Positions 33,544 through 42,229 of a DNA stretch of 64,000 nt are shown here, piece after piece (within the stretch, counting starts at the first letter, position 1; every line of letters starts with the position of its first letter). Under the pieces are notes generated by a model. That model ran no database searches. It worked only from the letters and a program-made list of their open reading frames with translations, and was not told the DNA's origin. The position numbers and the translations under genes were made by a program. Source of the DNA: Pyrinomonadaceae bacterium (lineage in GTDB: Bacteria > Acidobacteriota > Blastocatellia > Pyrinomonadales > Pyrinomonadaceae); the NCBI GenBank assembly GCA_030841085.1, contig JAVEDP010000034.1, positions 1 through 64,000 of the forward strand. The letters are read 5' to 3'.

Positions 33544-35328
33544 ATGCACCAGCTTGATTCCCCCGCGCCAATTCCTGTTCGTACCCGCTGTCACAAGAGA
33601 AACTTTATCGGCGGACTCGCGCTAATGCTTGTCTGCATCGCGACGCCGGCTGGCGCGCAAACCTATCATCATGAAGTGGAAACTGGAGATAGAACGTCGG
33701 TTTCAGTGAAGAGTCGCAATGGTCGCATCAGCGTAATAGCCACCGACGAACAGTTGAAGAAAGTCTCCATCGAAGCTAGTTCAGCCGGCGCCTTGGTCGA
33801 TCAAACCGACGTCGTGACGGTTGCTAAGGGCGGCGACGTAAACATAACGGTGCGGGATCGCCGCGAGAAAGATCGCATCGATCTCGTCGTGCGGGTGCCG
33901 GCGCGCACTAAAGTAAAAATCGAAAGTGAAGCCGGCGCCGTTGATGTGGTGGGCAATCTGGAGTCAGCCGAAGTCAGTACCAACACCGGCACCATTCACG
34001 CCGACGTCCCGCTCGACGCAGTCAAATTCAATTTTCTTTGGACTGCCAGTCGACCGAGATTTCTAAGTGATGTCGAACTGCCTAAGATCAAGGAAAAGGC
34101 TGCGGGTGTTTTTGCAATTTCCGGAAAGCTTCCCGACAAAAAATCTGCCAAAGACAAAGAGCCTGACAAAGATAAAGACTCTGACAAAGAAAAGAAGTCT
34201 GAGAAGGACGAGCGCATCCATCTCGAATTTCTAACACAGCGCGGGGTGATTCTACTTAACGTGGATCCGGCGATGGTCCCTCCCGATTTGCGCGAGCGTC
34301 CGCTGACGGAAGCTGCGCGCGCAATTGTTCGTAGTGGCGACACTCAACTGACCGACGCGATTCGCAAAGTGTCGCCGAAGATGTTTGGCGATTACGCCAA
34401 CACGCTGCCGCCGCCCGAGAAACAACCCGAACTCGTCAAACGTTCGGCGCCGGGCCAGTTTGTCAGCGCCGTATCGCCGCAACTGCTCCGTTTCAACGCC
34501 AGCGTCACCGATCGCAACGGCCGCGCGATCGGCGGCATGAAAGTGCCTGACTTTACTGTCTACGAAAACGGCGTCGAGCGCGAAGTCAAACAGGTAACGC
34601 CCACCAACGAGCCGTTTAATCTAATTCTCCTGCTCGACGTTTCGGGCAGCGTTGAAGAACGAATCGACTTTATTCGCAAAGCTGCGCGCGACTTTTTGCA
34701 CACGGCCAGCCCACAGGACCGCATTGCCATCATCAGTTTTCGCGACGACATACAGGTGATTTCGGACTTCACTACCGATCGCAGCCTGCTCTCGAGAAAA
34801 CTCGAGGACATTGATGCCGGCGGCGCAACGGCGCTCTATGATGCGCTGGGCTATGTGTTGGCGGATCCGGTTAAAAGACTACGCGGTGAACGGACGGCCA
34901 TCGTGGTTCTTTCCGATGGCGACGACAACAGATCGTTTGTGCCGTTCCCTGCAATTCTCGAAGCACTGGTTGAGTCAGGCGCACTGGTCTATCCGTTATA
35001 CATTCCTTCCGGCTTGATTCCAGAAGGCAGCGTGCCGAAACCGGAAGTGACAATCGATCCGCTGCGCACTCGCTATCTGACATTGACGACACGCGCTGAA
35101 GAAGAAGGTCAAAAACTCGCGCTGGCATCTGGTGGAGTTTACTATCCGGTGCATCGCCTCGAAGATTTGCAGCGCGCCTACGATGATGTCGTGGTCCAAC
35201 TGCGCACCGCTTATACGATCACTTACGCGTCCAACGTGCGAACGTCGGGCAACCCGCGCGTGCGTGTGCGCGCCAACCGCGACGGCGCCTCGGTGCGCTT
35301 GAGTCCGGTGGTTGCGGCGACGCCTTAG
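33544..35328 (+). CDS. Secreted VWFA-related acidobacterial protein
   Basis: With the ATG at 33544 the protein has 594 residues; a GTG at 33511 is also in frame. A signal peptide (about 20-40) is followed by an adhesin-like beta domain (about 45-150), a Lys/Asp/Glu-rich low-complexity stretch (KDKEPDKDKDSDKEKK, about 203-218), and a von Willebrand factor A domain (about 320-590). The MIDAS residues are visible: LDVSGSVEER, the Thr in GGATALYDAL, and Asp in VLSDGDDNRS. This is the domain family named for acidobacteria and supports the taxonomic call. It likely binds a partner protein through a divalent metal at the cell surface. Confidence 0.88.
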   Translation: MHQLDSPAPIPVRTRCHKRNFIGGLALMLVCIATPAGAQTYHHEVETGDRTSVSVKSRNGRISVIATDEQLKKVSIEASSAGALVDQTDVVTVAKGGDVNITVRDRREKDRIDLVVRVPARTKVKIESEAGAVDVVGNLESAEVSTNTGTIHADVPLDAVKFNFLWTASRPRFLSDVELPKIKEKAAGVFAISGKLPDKKSAKDKEPDKDKDSDKEKKSEKDERIHLEFLTQRGVILLNVDPAMVPPDLRERPLTEAARAIVRSGDTQLTDAIRKVSPKMFGDYANTLPPPEKQPELVKRSAPGQFVSAVSPQLLRFNASVTDRNGRAIGGMKVPDFTVYENGVEREVKQVTPTNEPFNLILLLDVSGSVEERIDFIRKAARDFLHTASPQDRIAIISFRDDIQVISDFTTDRSLLSRKLEDIDAGGATALYDALGYVLADPVKRLRGERTAIVVLSDGDDNRSFVPFPAILEALVESGALVYPLYIPSGLIPEGSVPKPEVTIDPLRTRYLTLTTRAEEEGQKLALASGGVYYPVHRLEDLQRAYDDVVVQLRTAYTITYASNVRTSGNPRVRVRANRDGASVRLSPVVAATP

Positions 35329-35370
35329 GATGACTGTTACCGCAGTACCCGAAGGTCGTTAACTTTGGGG

Positions 35371-35376
35371 TATAAT
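35371..35376 (+). promoter_or_regulatory. Consensus -10 box before the VapBC-like pair
   Basis: A perfect TATAAT lies 12 nt before the antitoxin ATG at 35389, which would give a very short or absent leader. No good -35 hexamer is at the right spacing. Confidence 0.35.
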
Positions 35377-35388
35377 CTGCGCAAACCT

Positions 35389-35613
35389 ATGAGTATCGAG
35401 AAATCCGTCATGGAAAAGTTGGAGTCGCTGACACCGGAGCAGCAAGCCAAGCTGCGTGAATTTCTCGATTCACTGGAACCGGGCAACGGACCGAAAGCTC
35501 CGCGCCGCAGCCTGCGAGGATTGTTCGCTGACTTGGGTCTAACAATTTCCGAGGAAGATATTGACGAAGCTCGTCGCGAAATGTGGGGAAACTTCCCCCG
35601 AGATATCTCCTAA
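35389..35613 (+). CDS. Putative antitoxin of a VapBC-like pair
   Basis: This is a 74-residue protein. The N-terminal helix KSVMEKLESLTPEQQAKLREFLDSL resembles small VapB-type antitoxins of the DUF2281 kind. The middle has a Pro/Arg turn (KAPRRSLRGLF), and the C-terminal acidic helix (SEEDIDEARREMW) is the usual toxin-binding tail. Its stop codon overlaps the start of the PIN-domain toxin (TAATG), so both are translated together. No classical AbrB or RHH DNA-binding motif is evident. Confidence 0.7.
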   Translation: MSIEKSVMEKLESLTPEQQAKLREFLDSLEPGNGPKAPRRSLRGLFADLGLTISEEDIDEARREMWGNFPRDIS

Positions 35614-36014
35614 TGGGTGCCGTCGTATTGGATACGCACGCCGCGATTTGGTACCTCTTGGACCAGCAATCGCTCTCACCAGATGCAAATTACGTGATTG
35701 AAGAGGCAGTCAACGCCGGGGATCCCCTCTATCTTTCGGCTGTTTCGCTTGTCGAAGTAATATATTTGGTTGAGAAGAATAGATTGTCTTCGAGGGCGCA
35801 TGAGCGAATGATCGAGGCTCTCCATTTATCAAATGCAGCGCTTGTCGGCGTTCCTGTTACGATTGATATCTGCGAAACTCTTGTGCAGATTCGCCGCAGT
35901 GATGTTCCGGATATGCCGGATCGGATTATTGCAGCAACCGCACTAAATTTGGATCTGCCCTTGATAACCCGGGATCGAAAAATTCGCGCTTCTCAAGTCC
36001 GTAGCATCTGGTAA
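35613..36014 (+). CDS. PIN-domain toxin, VapC-like ribonuclease
   Basis: This is a 133-residue PIN-domain protein. The four acidic metal ligands are visible: Asp in VVLDTHAAIW, Glu in AVSLVEVIYL, and Asp in DMPDRIIAATAL and ITRDRKI. PIN toxins cut tRNA or rRNA when freed from the antitoxin. I chose the ATG that overlaps the antitoxin stop; a GTG at 35583 would add ten residues. xseA starts 16 bp downstream on the same strand, but the two are probably unrelated in function. Confidence 0.88.
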   Translation: MGAVVLDTHAAIWYLLDQQSLSPDANYVIEEAVNAGDPLYLSAVSLVEVIYLVEKNRLSSRAHERMIEALHLSNAALVGVPVTIDICETLVQIRRSDVPDMPDRIIAATALNLDLPLITRDRKIRASQVRSIW

Positions 36015-36030
36015 CTAAATCAGCAAGCGC

Positions 36031-37434
36031 ATGTCCCAACCACTCTTCAATTCCCTTTTCGACGAAGTCGAGCGGCGGCCGCTGTCTGTAAGCGAACTGA
36101 CCGAGTCAGTCCGCAAAGCGATCGAAGCACGCTTTGCTTCAGTCTGGGTTGAAGGCGAAATCTCAAATTTCAAAGCACATTCATCCGGCCACTGGTATTT
36201 CACAATTAAGGATGAAGGCGCTCAACTGCGTGCAAAATGTTTTCGTTCAGCCAACAGTCGCATACGTTTTCGCCCCACCGATGGGCTGCATGTGCGCGCG
36301 CGCGGGCGCCTGTCGGTTTATGAAGCGCGCGGTGACTATGAAATGATCGTTGAGGCGCTCGATCCCGTCGGCGCCGGCGCGTTGCAAATCGCCTTTGAAC
36401 AAATGCGCGATCGACTCCAGGCAGAAGGCTTGTTTGCAAATGAGTTGAAACGCCCGCTGCCGATTTTTCCCGGACGAGTCGGAGTGGTCACTTCGCCGAC
36501 GGGCGCCGCTATTCGAGACATACTCAATGTTATCTCGCGGCGCACGCGGACTGTTCACGTGCTCTTTTCGCCGGCGCGCGTGCAGGGCGAAGGCGCCGGC
36601 CGCGACATTGCGCGGGCCATCAAACTAATTAACGAACATCACGCAAATGCTCAACGTGAAGGACGACATCACGATCTGGTGGACGTGCTGATCGTCGGCC
36701 GTGGTGGCGGCTCGACTGAAGATCTGTGGGCGTTCAATGAAGAAGAAGTTGCGCGCGCGATTCGAGCTTCGGTGATTCCGGTTATTTCAGCAGTGGGTCA
36801 TGAAACGGATTTCACCATTGCTGACTTTGTCGCAGATCGCCGGGCGCCGACACCCTCAGCCGCTGCTGAGCTGGTCGCGGCGCGCGAGGACCAGATGTGC
36901 TCGGCGATCGAGCAGTTGGGGCAAACTCTGACACGGCTTATTCGTTATCGCATTGTGAATGCGCGGGCACTTGTCCAGGAACAGGCCCTTTCGCAGGCGT
37001 TTGCTGAAGTGCGCGGCCGACTGCGCGACGCTGCGACCGCAACCAGCTCCGCGCGGCATCGGCTTCAAATTTTGGTGAGTGAAGTATTGCGCGATGCGCA
37101 CCTGCGCGCCGATTCTCTAAATCGCGTTCTTGAGCCGGCGCAGCTTCGCGCGCTTCTGAGGGAAGCGCAAGTCCGCTTTGATTCAGCGTATACTGGTTGC
37201 ACCACGGCAATTGAAAATCAGATTGCAGGAGCCGAAAAGCGTTTCGCGCTGGCGACCGCGTCGCTTGAGGCGCTGTCACCGCTGGCTGTATTGCAGCGCG
37301 GCTATGCAATCGCACAGCGTGAAGATGGAACTCTGTTGCGCGACGCGAAGTCGGTGTCGATTGGTGAATCAGTGCAGGTGCGACTGGCGAAAGGGAGAAT
37401 AAAGGCAAGCGTAGATCAAGTCGAAGAAGCGTAA
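36031..37434 (+). CDS. xseA: Exodeoxyribonuclease VII large subunit
   Basis: XseA with XseB forms ExoVII, which degrades single-stranded DNA from both ends into short oligonucleotides. The 467-residue length is typical. The OB-fold (about 10-105) includes VWVEGEISNFKAHSSGHWYF. The catalytic domain begins FPGRVGVVTSPTGAAIRDIL and carries DVLIVGRGGGSTEDLWAFN and SAVGHETDFTIADFVADRRAPTPSAAAEL, the family hallmarks. Helical coiled-coil segments follow, and LSPLAVLQRGYAI closes the fold. xseB follows after 289 bp. Confidence 0.95.
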   Translation: MSQPLFNSLFDEVERRPLSVSELTESVRKAIEARFASVWVEGEISNFKAHSSGHWYFTIKDEGAQLRAKCFRSANSRIRFRPTDGLHVRARGRLSVYEARGDYEMIVEALDPVGAGALQIAFEQMRDRLQAEGLFANELKRPLPIFPGRVGVVTSPTGAAIRDILNVISRRTRTVHVLFSPARVQGEGAGRDIARAIKLINEHHANAQREGRHHDLVDVLIVGRGGGSTEDLWAFNEEEVARAIRASVIPVISAVGHETDFTIADFVADRRAPTPSAAAELVAAREDQMCSAIEQLGQTLTRLIRYRIVNARALVQEQALSQAFAEVRGRLRDAATATSSARHRLQILVSEVLRDAHLRADSLNRVLEPAQLRALLREAQVRFDSAYTGCTTAIENQIAGAEKRFALATASLEALSPLAVLQRGYAIAQREDGTLLRDAKSVSIGESVQVRLAKGRIKASVDQVEEA

Positions 37435-37544
37435 ACCTCTTCGACGCGTAGCGTCGGCGCGAATTGCCAACGGATTCCATCGTCGCCAGCCACCTGCGGT
37501 ACAGACTATGCGGAACACAAAAATGCACTTAGGTTAATTTGCAG

Positions 37545-37675
37545 TTGGGAAGGGTGGCTTGCCCCCGCTCGAGCGCTAACGGCGCGACGATTAGTTGGAA
37601 ATGTCCCAAGTTGAAGTTGTTGTAACCACTCGCGCCGGCGGCGCTCGGGCGGGGGCAAGCCACCCTTCCTGACCT
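37545..37675. repeat. Inverted repeat between xseA and xseB
   Basis: The left arm gggaagggtggcttgccccc begins near 37547 and the right arm ends gggggcaagccacccttcct at about 37671. A second pair (gctcgagcgc with gcgctcgggc) lies just inside. The element sits within what should be an operon and could affect read-through. Confidence 0.9.
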
Positions 37676-37723
37676 GCAATTTAGCGAAGTCGCACCGACG
37701 CTTCGCATCAAACACCTGATCAA

Positions 37724-38002
37724 ATGAAAAACGAACAACCAAAAAGTTTTGAAGCATCGCTCGAGGGTCTGGAAGAAATCGTCCAGCAACTCGAGGGCGG
37801 TGATTTGCCGCTTGAGAAAAGCCTGGAGCTTTTCGAGCAGGGTATCAAACTCTCGCGCCAATGCCAGGAACGTCTCAGCCAGGCCGAGCGGCGCATTGAA
37901 GTTCTATTGCGCGACAATCAGGGTCGCCCAGTGGTCAGCGCCTTCGAAGACTCGAAAGTGAACACCGGAACAGACAGCAGCAACGATGAAGACGTCTTTT
38001 GA
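37724..38002 (+). CDS. xseB: Exodeoxyribonuclease VII small subunit
   Basis: This is a 92-residue XseB. Family pattern: [36 protein letters not shown], then a helix ending [15 protein letters not shown]. These helices form the arms that bind the XseA coiled coil. The last 25 residues are acidic and unconserved. Its end overlaps ispA by 17 bp, the common xseB-ispA arrangement. Confidence 0.95.
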   Translation: MKNEQPKSFEASLEGLEEIVQQLEGGDLPLEKSLELFEQGIKLSRQCQERLSQAERRIEVLLRDNQGRPVVSAFEDSKVNTGTDSSNDEDVF

Positions 38003-38909
38003 AATGCAGGGTTCTGCACGCGTCGTTCCCTTGCCTGATTTCCTGGCCCGGGCACGAACGCTGGTTGACACTCAACTCGATCTTCTTCTGCCCGCCGAAT
38101 CGGTTTCTCCAACTAACATTCATGCCGCAATTCGTTGGAGCGTTTTCGCGGGCGGCAAACGTTTTCGCCCGGCTCTGTTGCTCGCTATCGGTGAAACTTT
38201 TGGCGCGCCACGCGATTCGCTTATGGCCACGGCTTGCGCGCTGGAAATGATCCATACGTATTCGCTGGTCCATGACGACTTGCCCTCAATGGATGATGAC
38301 GATTTGCGACGCGGGCGCCCGACTTGCCATGTGCGCTTTGGCGAGCCCTCTGCGATTCTCGCCGGCGATGCGCTGCTGACATTGGCATTCAAAACAATTG
38401 CGGAAGACGAAAAACTTACTGCAACAAAACGGGTTGGACTGATTTCTGAAATTGCGCGAGCCGCAGGCACTCCCGATGGGATGGTCGCTGGTCAGGCTTA
38501 CGATCTGGAAGCAGAAGCACGGAACGTTGCGGCGGAAGAGCTGGAAAAAATTCACCGCTTGAAGACCGGCGCCTTGATTACTGCCGCGGGACGCTGCGGC
38601 GCGATCATTGCCGACGCGTCGGCTGCCGCGCTCGCAGCCGTTACGGACTATGCCGGCCAACTTGGGTTGTTGTTTCAAATTACAGACGATCTGCTCGATG
38701 TGACTGCAACTGCCGAGGCCATCGGCAAGACACCGGGCAAAGATGCGCGCTCGCGAAAAGCAACTTATCCGGCGTTGCATGGAATCGAAGCCACTCGCAA
38801 GTACTTGGCGAGTACGCATGCGGCGGCTTGTGAACCACTTAGTCGGATTGATCGGCCAACTGATTTGCTACGAGCAATCGCCGATTTCATTCTCGAGCGC
38901 GAGGCGTAA
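37986..38909 (+). CDS. ispA: Polyprenyl (farnesyl/geranylgeranyl) diphosphate synthase
   Basis: This 307-residue trans-prenyltransferase condenses isopentenyl diphosphate with allylic diphosphates to make precursors of quinones, hopanoids and the cell-wall lipid carrier. Motifs: [20 protein letters not shown], the first Asp-rich motif [20 protein letters not shown] with the extra acidic insertion typical of bacterial type II enzymes, GDALLTLAF, and the second motif [13 protein letters not shown]. Product length (C15 or C20) cannot be fixed without modelling the residues before the first motif. The gene order xseA-xseB-ispA is conserved in many bacteria. Confidence 0.93.
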   Translation: MKTSFEMQGSARVVPLPDFLARARTLVDTQLDLLLPAESVSPTNIHAAIRWSVFAGGKRFRPALLLAIGETFGAPRDSLMATACALEMIHTYSLVHDDLPSMDDDDLRRGRPTCHVRFGEPSAILAGDALLTLAFKTIAEDEKLTATKRVGLISEIARAAGTPDGMVAGQAYDLEAEARNVAAEELEKIHRLKTGALITAAGRCGAIIADASAAALAAVTDYAGQLGLLFQITDDLLDVTATAEAIGKTPGKDARSRKATYPALHGIEATRKYLASTHAAACEPLSRIDRPTDLLRAIADFILEREA

Positions 38910-38916
38910 GGGATCG

Positions 38917-39123
38917 CAGTCCGCGTTAGGACGGTCGATAATAGCCCAGCGATTTATCGCTGGGAACAGCGGGAACATGAAGGTCAGTCCGTGAAGCGGA
39001 CGATTGAAAAGAGTGAACGCGGGCCCTTTCAATCAATCGTCCGCTTCACGGACTACGCCACTTCGCTTCTTATCCCAGCAGTGAACTGCTGGGCTATTGG
39101 CAACCGTCCGCTAACGCGGACTG
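38917..39123. repeat. Concentric nested inverted repeats
   Basis: At least three inverted pairs share one centre. The outer pair is cagtccgcgttaggacggt and accgtccgctaacgcggact. The middle pair is aatagcccagc and gctgggctatt. The inner pair is agtccgtgaagcggacgatt and aatcgtccgcttcacggact. Arms are themselves short hairpins (cccagcgatttatcgctggg, cccagcagtgaactgctggg). The whole could form one long hairpin of roughly 90-nt arms between ispA and the DUF1684 gene. Confidence 0.9.
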
Positions 39124-39161
39124 ATAGAGAGTTTGGTTTGCGTCGCTGCTAAAACAAATTT

Positions 39162-40082
39162 ATGACTAACAAACTTACCTTCGTCTTGATCTTCGCAATT
39201 GCTTTCTCGGTTGCCTGCAACCGATCCAAACCAGCTTCATTCGACGCGACCGCTTACAAAACAGAGATCGAGAAGTGGCAGAGCGACCGCGCAACCAACC
39301 TGAAAAAGGAAGACAGCTGGTTGACGCTGGTTGGTCTTTACTGGCTGAAGGAAGGCGAGAACAAGTTTGGTGGCAACCCTGCAAACGCAGTCGCGCTGCC
39401 AAAAGACAAGGCGCCTGACGTTGCTGGTTCGTTTTGGCTGGACAAAGGCCACGTCCGGCTCGCTGCTCCAGCCGCCGCGAATATTACGGCGGACGGCAAG
39501 GCGGTCACAGAACTCGATCTCAAGGACGACAACGATGACAGTGGACCAACAATTCTGAAGATGGGTACGCTCATTATCAATACCGTCAAACGTGGCGATC
39601 GCATCGGTGTGCGGGTGAAAGACTCGCAGGCGGCGGCGCGTTTGCAGTTTAAGGGTCTCGAGTATTTTCCAGTCGATCCCAACTGGCGCATTGAAGCGCG
39701 CTTTGAACCTTATCAACCCGCAAAGATGGTTCCGATAACGAATGTGCTGGGCATGACTGACAATGAAACAGCGCCGGGCGCCCTGGCATTTGAGGTAGAC
39801 GGGAAAACTTACCGGATCGATCCGATTCTGGAAAAAGGCGAGACTGACTACTTCATCATGATTGCGGACGAGACGACGGACCGTGAAACTTACGGCGCCG
39901 GCCGTTACCTTTATGTGGCACCGCCGGACGCATCGGGAAAAGTCGTAATCGACTTTAACAAGGCTTACAACCCGCCGTGCGCCTTTACTGCTTACGCAAC
40001 CTGCCCGTTGCCGCCAAGGCAGAACCATCTGCCGCTGCGCATCGAAGCCGGCGAAAAGAAGTACGCCAGCGCCACACATTGA
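39162..40082 (+). CDS. DUF1684 lipoprotein
   Basis: This is a 306-residue protein with a lipoprotein signal (hydrophobic run then FSVAC, Cys about 19). The rest matches DUF1684: an N-terminal KTEIEKWQSDRATNLKKEDS, then SWLTLVGLYWLKEGENKFG, a beta-rich middle (FPVDPNWRIEARFEPY), and the end block VIDFNKAYNPPCAFTAYATC followed by LPLRIEAGEKKY. The family is common in soil bacteria and has no firmly assigned activity. It ends 4 bp before the convergent broken toxin gene. Confidence 0.88.
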   Translation: MTNKLTFVLIFAIAFSVACNRSKPASFDATAYKTEIEKWQSDRATNLKKEDSWLTLVGLYWLKEGENKFGGNPANAVALPKDKAPDVAGSFWLDKGHVRLAAPAAANITADGKAVTELDLKDDNDDSGPTILKMGTLIINTVKRGDRIGVRVKDSQAAARLQFKGLEYFPVDPNWRIEARFEPYQPAKMVPITNVLGMTDNETAPGALAFEVDGKTYRIDPILEKGETDYFIMIADETTDRETYGAGRYLYVAPPDASGKVVIDFNKAYNPPCAFTAYATCPLPPRQNHLPLRIEAGEKKYASATH

Positions 40083-40086
40083 GACA

Positions 40087-40420
40087 TCAATAGATTTCCC
40101 AGCATGTAGCTGTACTGTCCTGGCCGAATGAAGCAATTGCTTCGGCGTGTTCGCGCAGGCGTTTTTCAATAAACTCTGTAGGCTGATTGCCGCAACGCAA
40201 CCAAATCACCTTTGGGGGTGGCCCATAGAGCGTTCGCCATGTCTGCAAAGTCGACGTCCTGCGAAACTATTGTGAAGTCATTTGCCCTTGCGTATTGCCA
40301 AATACGCTGGTCGTTGGATTCGGCCATCCCAACCAGGCGCACTTGGCTTGATTCCGGAAAGACATCCGATAACAGCTGGCAGAGTTTGAAACTTAGATTC
40401 TGATCGAACAAGAGCTTCAT
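40087..40420 (-). pseudogene. DUF5615 PIN-like toxin, interrupted by one frameshift
   Basis: The reading frame from ATG 40420 encodes MKLLFDQNLSFKLCQLLSDV and on to QDVDFADM, the usual first 60 residues of DUF5615 PIN-like toxins, then leaves the family pattern and stops after 84 codons. From 40230 the +1 frame gives LYGPPPKVIWLRCGNQPT and continues to a stop at 40087-40089, the typical family C-terminus. Joined, the two parts make 110 residues, the normal family length, and the total of 334 bp is one base over a multiple of three. A single inserted base near 40231 explains everything. It may be a true inactivating mutation, a recoding site or a sequencing error. Confidence 0.85.
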
Positions 40421-40641
40421 GTGGTGGCGGTCACAAGGCGGCGCTCACGATCCGCCGCATAAGCAAGGCAAGCGCGAATGTCATTATCAGTGAGTTCAGG
40501 ATAGTCACTGAGAATTTGCTCGGGCGTCATGCCGGCGGCAAGCCACCCCAGCACGTCCGCGACCGCGATACGCATGCCTCGCACGCAGGGGCGTCCTCCA
40601 CGCTTACCGGGTTCAATTGTAATAACATCCTGGTACTTCAT
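40417..40641 (-). CDS. DUF433 antitoxin
   Basis: This is a 74-residue DUF433 protein with a HTH-like fold: ITIEPGKRGGRPCVRGMRIA, VADVLGWLAAGMTPEQIL, and YPELTDNDIRACLAYAADRE. This is the standard partner of DUF5615 PIN-like toxins. The start of the toxin overlaps its stop by 4 bp. It is intact while its toxin is frameshifted. Confidence 0.92.
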   Translation of the reverse strand: MKYQDVITIEPGKRGGRPCVRGMRIAVADVLGWLAAGMTPEQILSDYPELTDNDIRACLAYAADRERRLVTATT

Positions 40642-40737
40642 ATTTCGTTACTTTAGCATAGTACCGACTCTAATTACGGCTCTGCCGTCTGATGCGCGGT
40701 GGCGATTACGCGCGAAACATAATACCTTCAGCGGCGG

Positions 40738-41184
40738 TCACGGGATCAGGCCACGTTCCTTGCCAAGCTGCACTGCCTGGGTCCTTCGTTTCGCGCCGAG
40801 CTTGTCAAACAGCCGGCTGGAATGCGTCTTCACCGTGTTCTCGCTGACAAAAAGTTTTTCAGCAATCTCGCGGTTGCTCATGCCGCTCGCGATCAATTCG
40901 AGGATTTCCAGTTCGCGCCGGGTAATAGTCAGCTCGCGCCGGCTTTTTTCATTCAGCGAAAAAGGCGCGGCGGTGGACAGGGCCACTTCTTTGAAGACAA
41001 CCACTTCCTTTGGCTTGGTGAGTTTCAGACCCAACCAGATTCCTAATGCCGCAAAGACCAGCGCAATCAAGCCACCGTAAATCTCGATGGAATGTTCCAC
41101 CACCAGAAAGCGATACTCCACCAACTTGAGCAAAGCGATTAGCAATCCACCCAGCAGACCGTAGATGAGAATGTGTTTTTTCAC
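40738..41184 (-). CDS. Membrane-anchored LuxR-type transcription regulator
   Basis: I chose the GTG at 41184, giving 148 residues, because the longer frame reads into the palindromic repeat upstream. Two membrane helices (about 4-22 and 31-52) are followed by a linker and a C-terminal LuxR/GerE helix-turn-helix: RRELEILELIASGMSNREIA, EKLFVSENTVKTHSSRLFDK, LGAKRRTQAV. There is no receiver or ligand domain. A membrane-tethered LuxR domain implies regulation from the membrane, perhaps by proteolysis or phosphorylation. The nearby phosphatase-kinase pair runs the same way, but a link is only suggested by position. Confidence 0.85.
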   Translation of the reverse strand: MKKHILIYGLLGGLLIALLKLVEYRFLVVEHSIEIYGGLIALVFAALGIWLGLKLTKPKEVVVFKEVALSTAAPFSLNEKSRRELTITRRELEILELIASGMSNREIAEKLFVSENTVKTHSSRLFDKLGAKRRTQAVQLGKERGLIP

Positions 41185-41215
41185 GAAATAGTGTTTAGGG
41201 AATCCAGCAACAAAG

Positions 41216-41385
41216 CCACGGCTATGCCGTCTGATGTGCGGTGGTGGCTCGGCCCCACCGATAAATGCGTCTCTTGATTCAGGGCTGCGCCCAAACCGCT
41301 GGGCGTAGCCCAATCAAACTCAAGCCCCTTCGGAAGGTCAAAGACCTTCCGCACATCAGACGGCAGAGCCGCGTCGAAGCTAACG
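41216..41385. repeat. Nested palindromic repeat
   Basis: The outer pair is cggctatgccgtctgatgtg and cacatcagacggcagagccg. Inside are aaccgctgggcgtagccc and the hairpin ggaaggtcaaagaccttcc. A single copy of the outer word (cggctctgccgtctgatgcg) is at 40678-40698. Confidence 0.85.
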
Positions 41386-41428
41386 GCTCTTGCTGAACAG
41401 CTGTAGTTCGTGACTCTCTACTTCGCCG

Positions 41429-42229
41429 TCAACTGCCGCCGTTGATCCCCGCTTTCTTCTGCATCGCTTTCAAGCTTTCGGGAATGAAGGATGTTATGTG
41501 GTGAGTTTCTTCCCGGCCGTCGGCAAACGTCTGGTACAAAGCGAAGTCGGGCAGCGACAGGCAAGTCAGCGGCGATTGCAGGTTGTAACCAGTGTCGATG
41601 CCGATCGCGCTGTGGGAAATGTAAATGCCATGGCGACCTAATCGTCCGCGCAACGGCAACAGCGGCGTGGGAGTATGGCCAAAGATGCAGGGCTTGCCGC
41701 GATAGTTTTTATAAAAATCGAGATCGCGCATCCATAACAAAGCTTGCGACTCGGTATCTTTGGGGTGCTTGCCACGTTGTAACCCGGCATGAACGTAGAT
41801 GGCGAAATCGTCTTCGTGGAAATAGGGCAGCGCGTGGAAAAACTCCAGATGCTCGGCGGGCACATTGGTCTCGACGGTGCGGCGCGCGTCATCCAAGTCC
41901 TGCTCCGTCGTTATCCGCAGCACCTTGCCGGCATACTGCTCAAACGTTCGTTCGCCTCCGGTCACCGGAGTTATCCATAGATTCGCGCTGCCTTCGATAA
42001 AGTCGAGCAGCATCTGTTCGTGATTGCCGCGCAGGCAAAAGACGCGTTCGGGATTTGCGCGTTGCAGTTTCATTGCCAGCTCAACGCAACCGGGAGCGTC
42101 CGGCCCGCGATCGATCAGGTCGCCTAAAAACACGAGCGTGTCCGTGGCTTCGTCACGGGGCAACATGTCGAGCAGGTTATGAAGTTGGGCACAGCGGCCG
42201 TGGACGTCGCCAACAACGAAGGTTTTCAT
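41429..42229 (-). CDS. PPP-family Ser/Thr (calcineurin-like) protein phosphatase
   Basis: This 266-residue phosphatase has intact PPP signature motifs: GDVHG (residues 7-11), FLGDLIDRGPDA, and LRGNHEQMLLDF, with metal-binding His in VHAG and FGHTP. It is of the bacterial lambda-phosphatase type. Its start overlaps the stop of the Ser/Thr kinase gene by 4 bp (ATGA), so kinase and phosphatase are made together. They probably act on shared substrates, or the phosphatase resets the kinase itself, an inference from context. Confidence 0.93.
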   Translation of the reverse strand: MKTFVVGDVHGRCAQLHNLLDMLPRDEATDTLVFLGDLIDRGPDAPGCVELAMKLQRANPERVFCLRGNHEQMLLDFIEGSANLWITPVTGGERTFEQYAGKVLRITTEQDLDDARRTVETNVPAEHLEFFHALPYFHEDDFAIYVHAGLQRGKHPKDTESQALLWMRDLDFYKNYRGKPCIFGHTPTPLLPLRGRLGRHGIYISHSAIGIDTGYNLQSPLTCLSLPDFALYQTFADGREETHHITSFIPESLKAMQKKAGINGGS

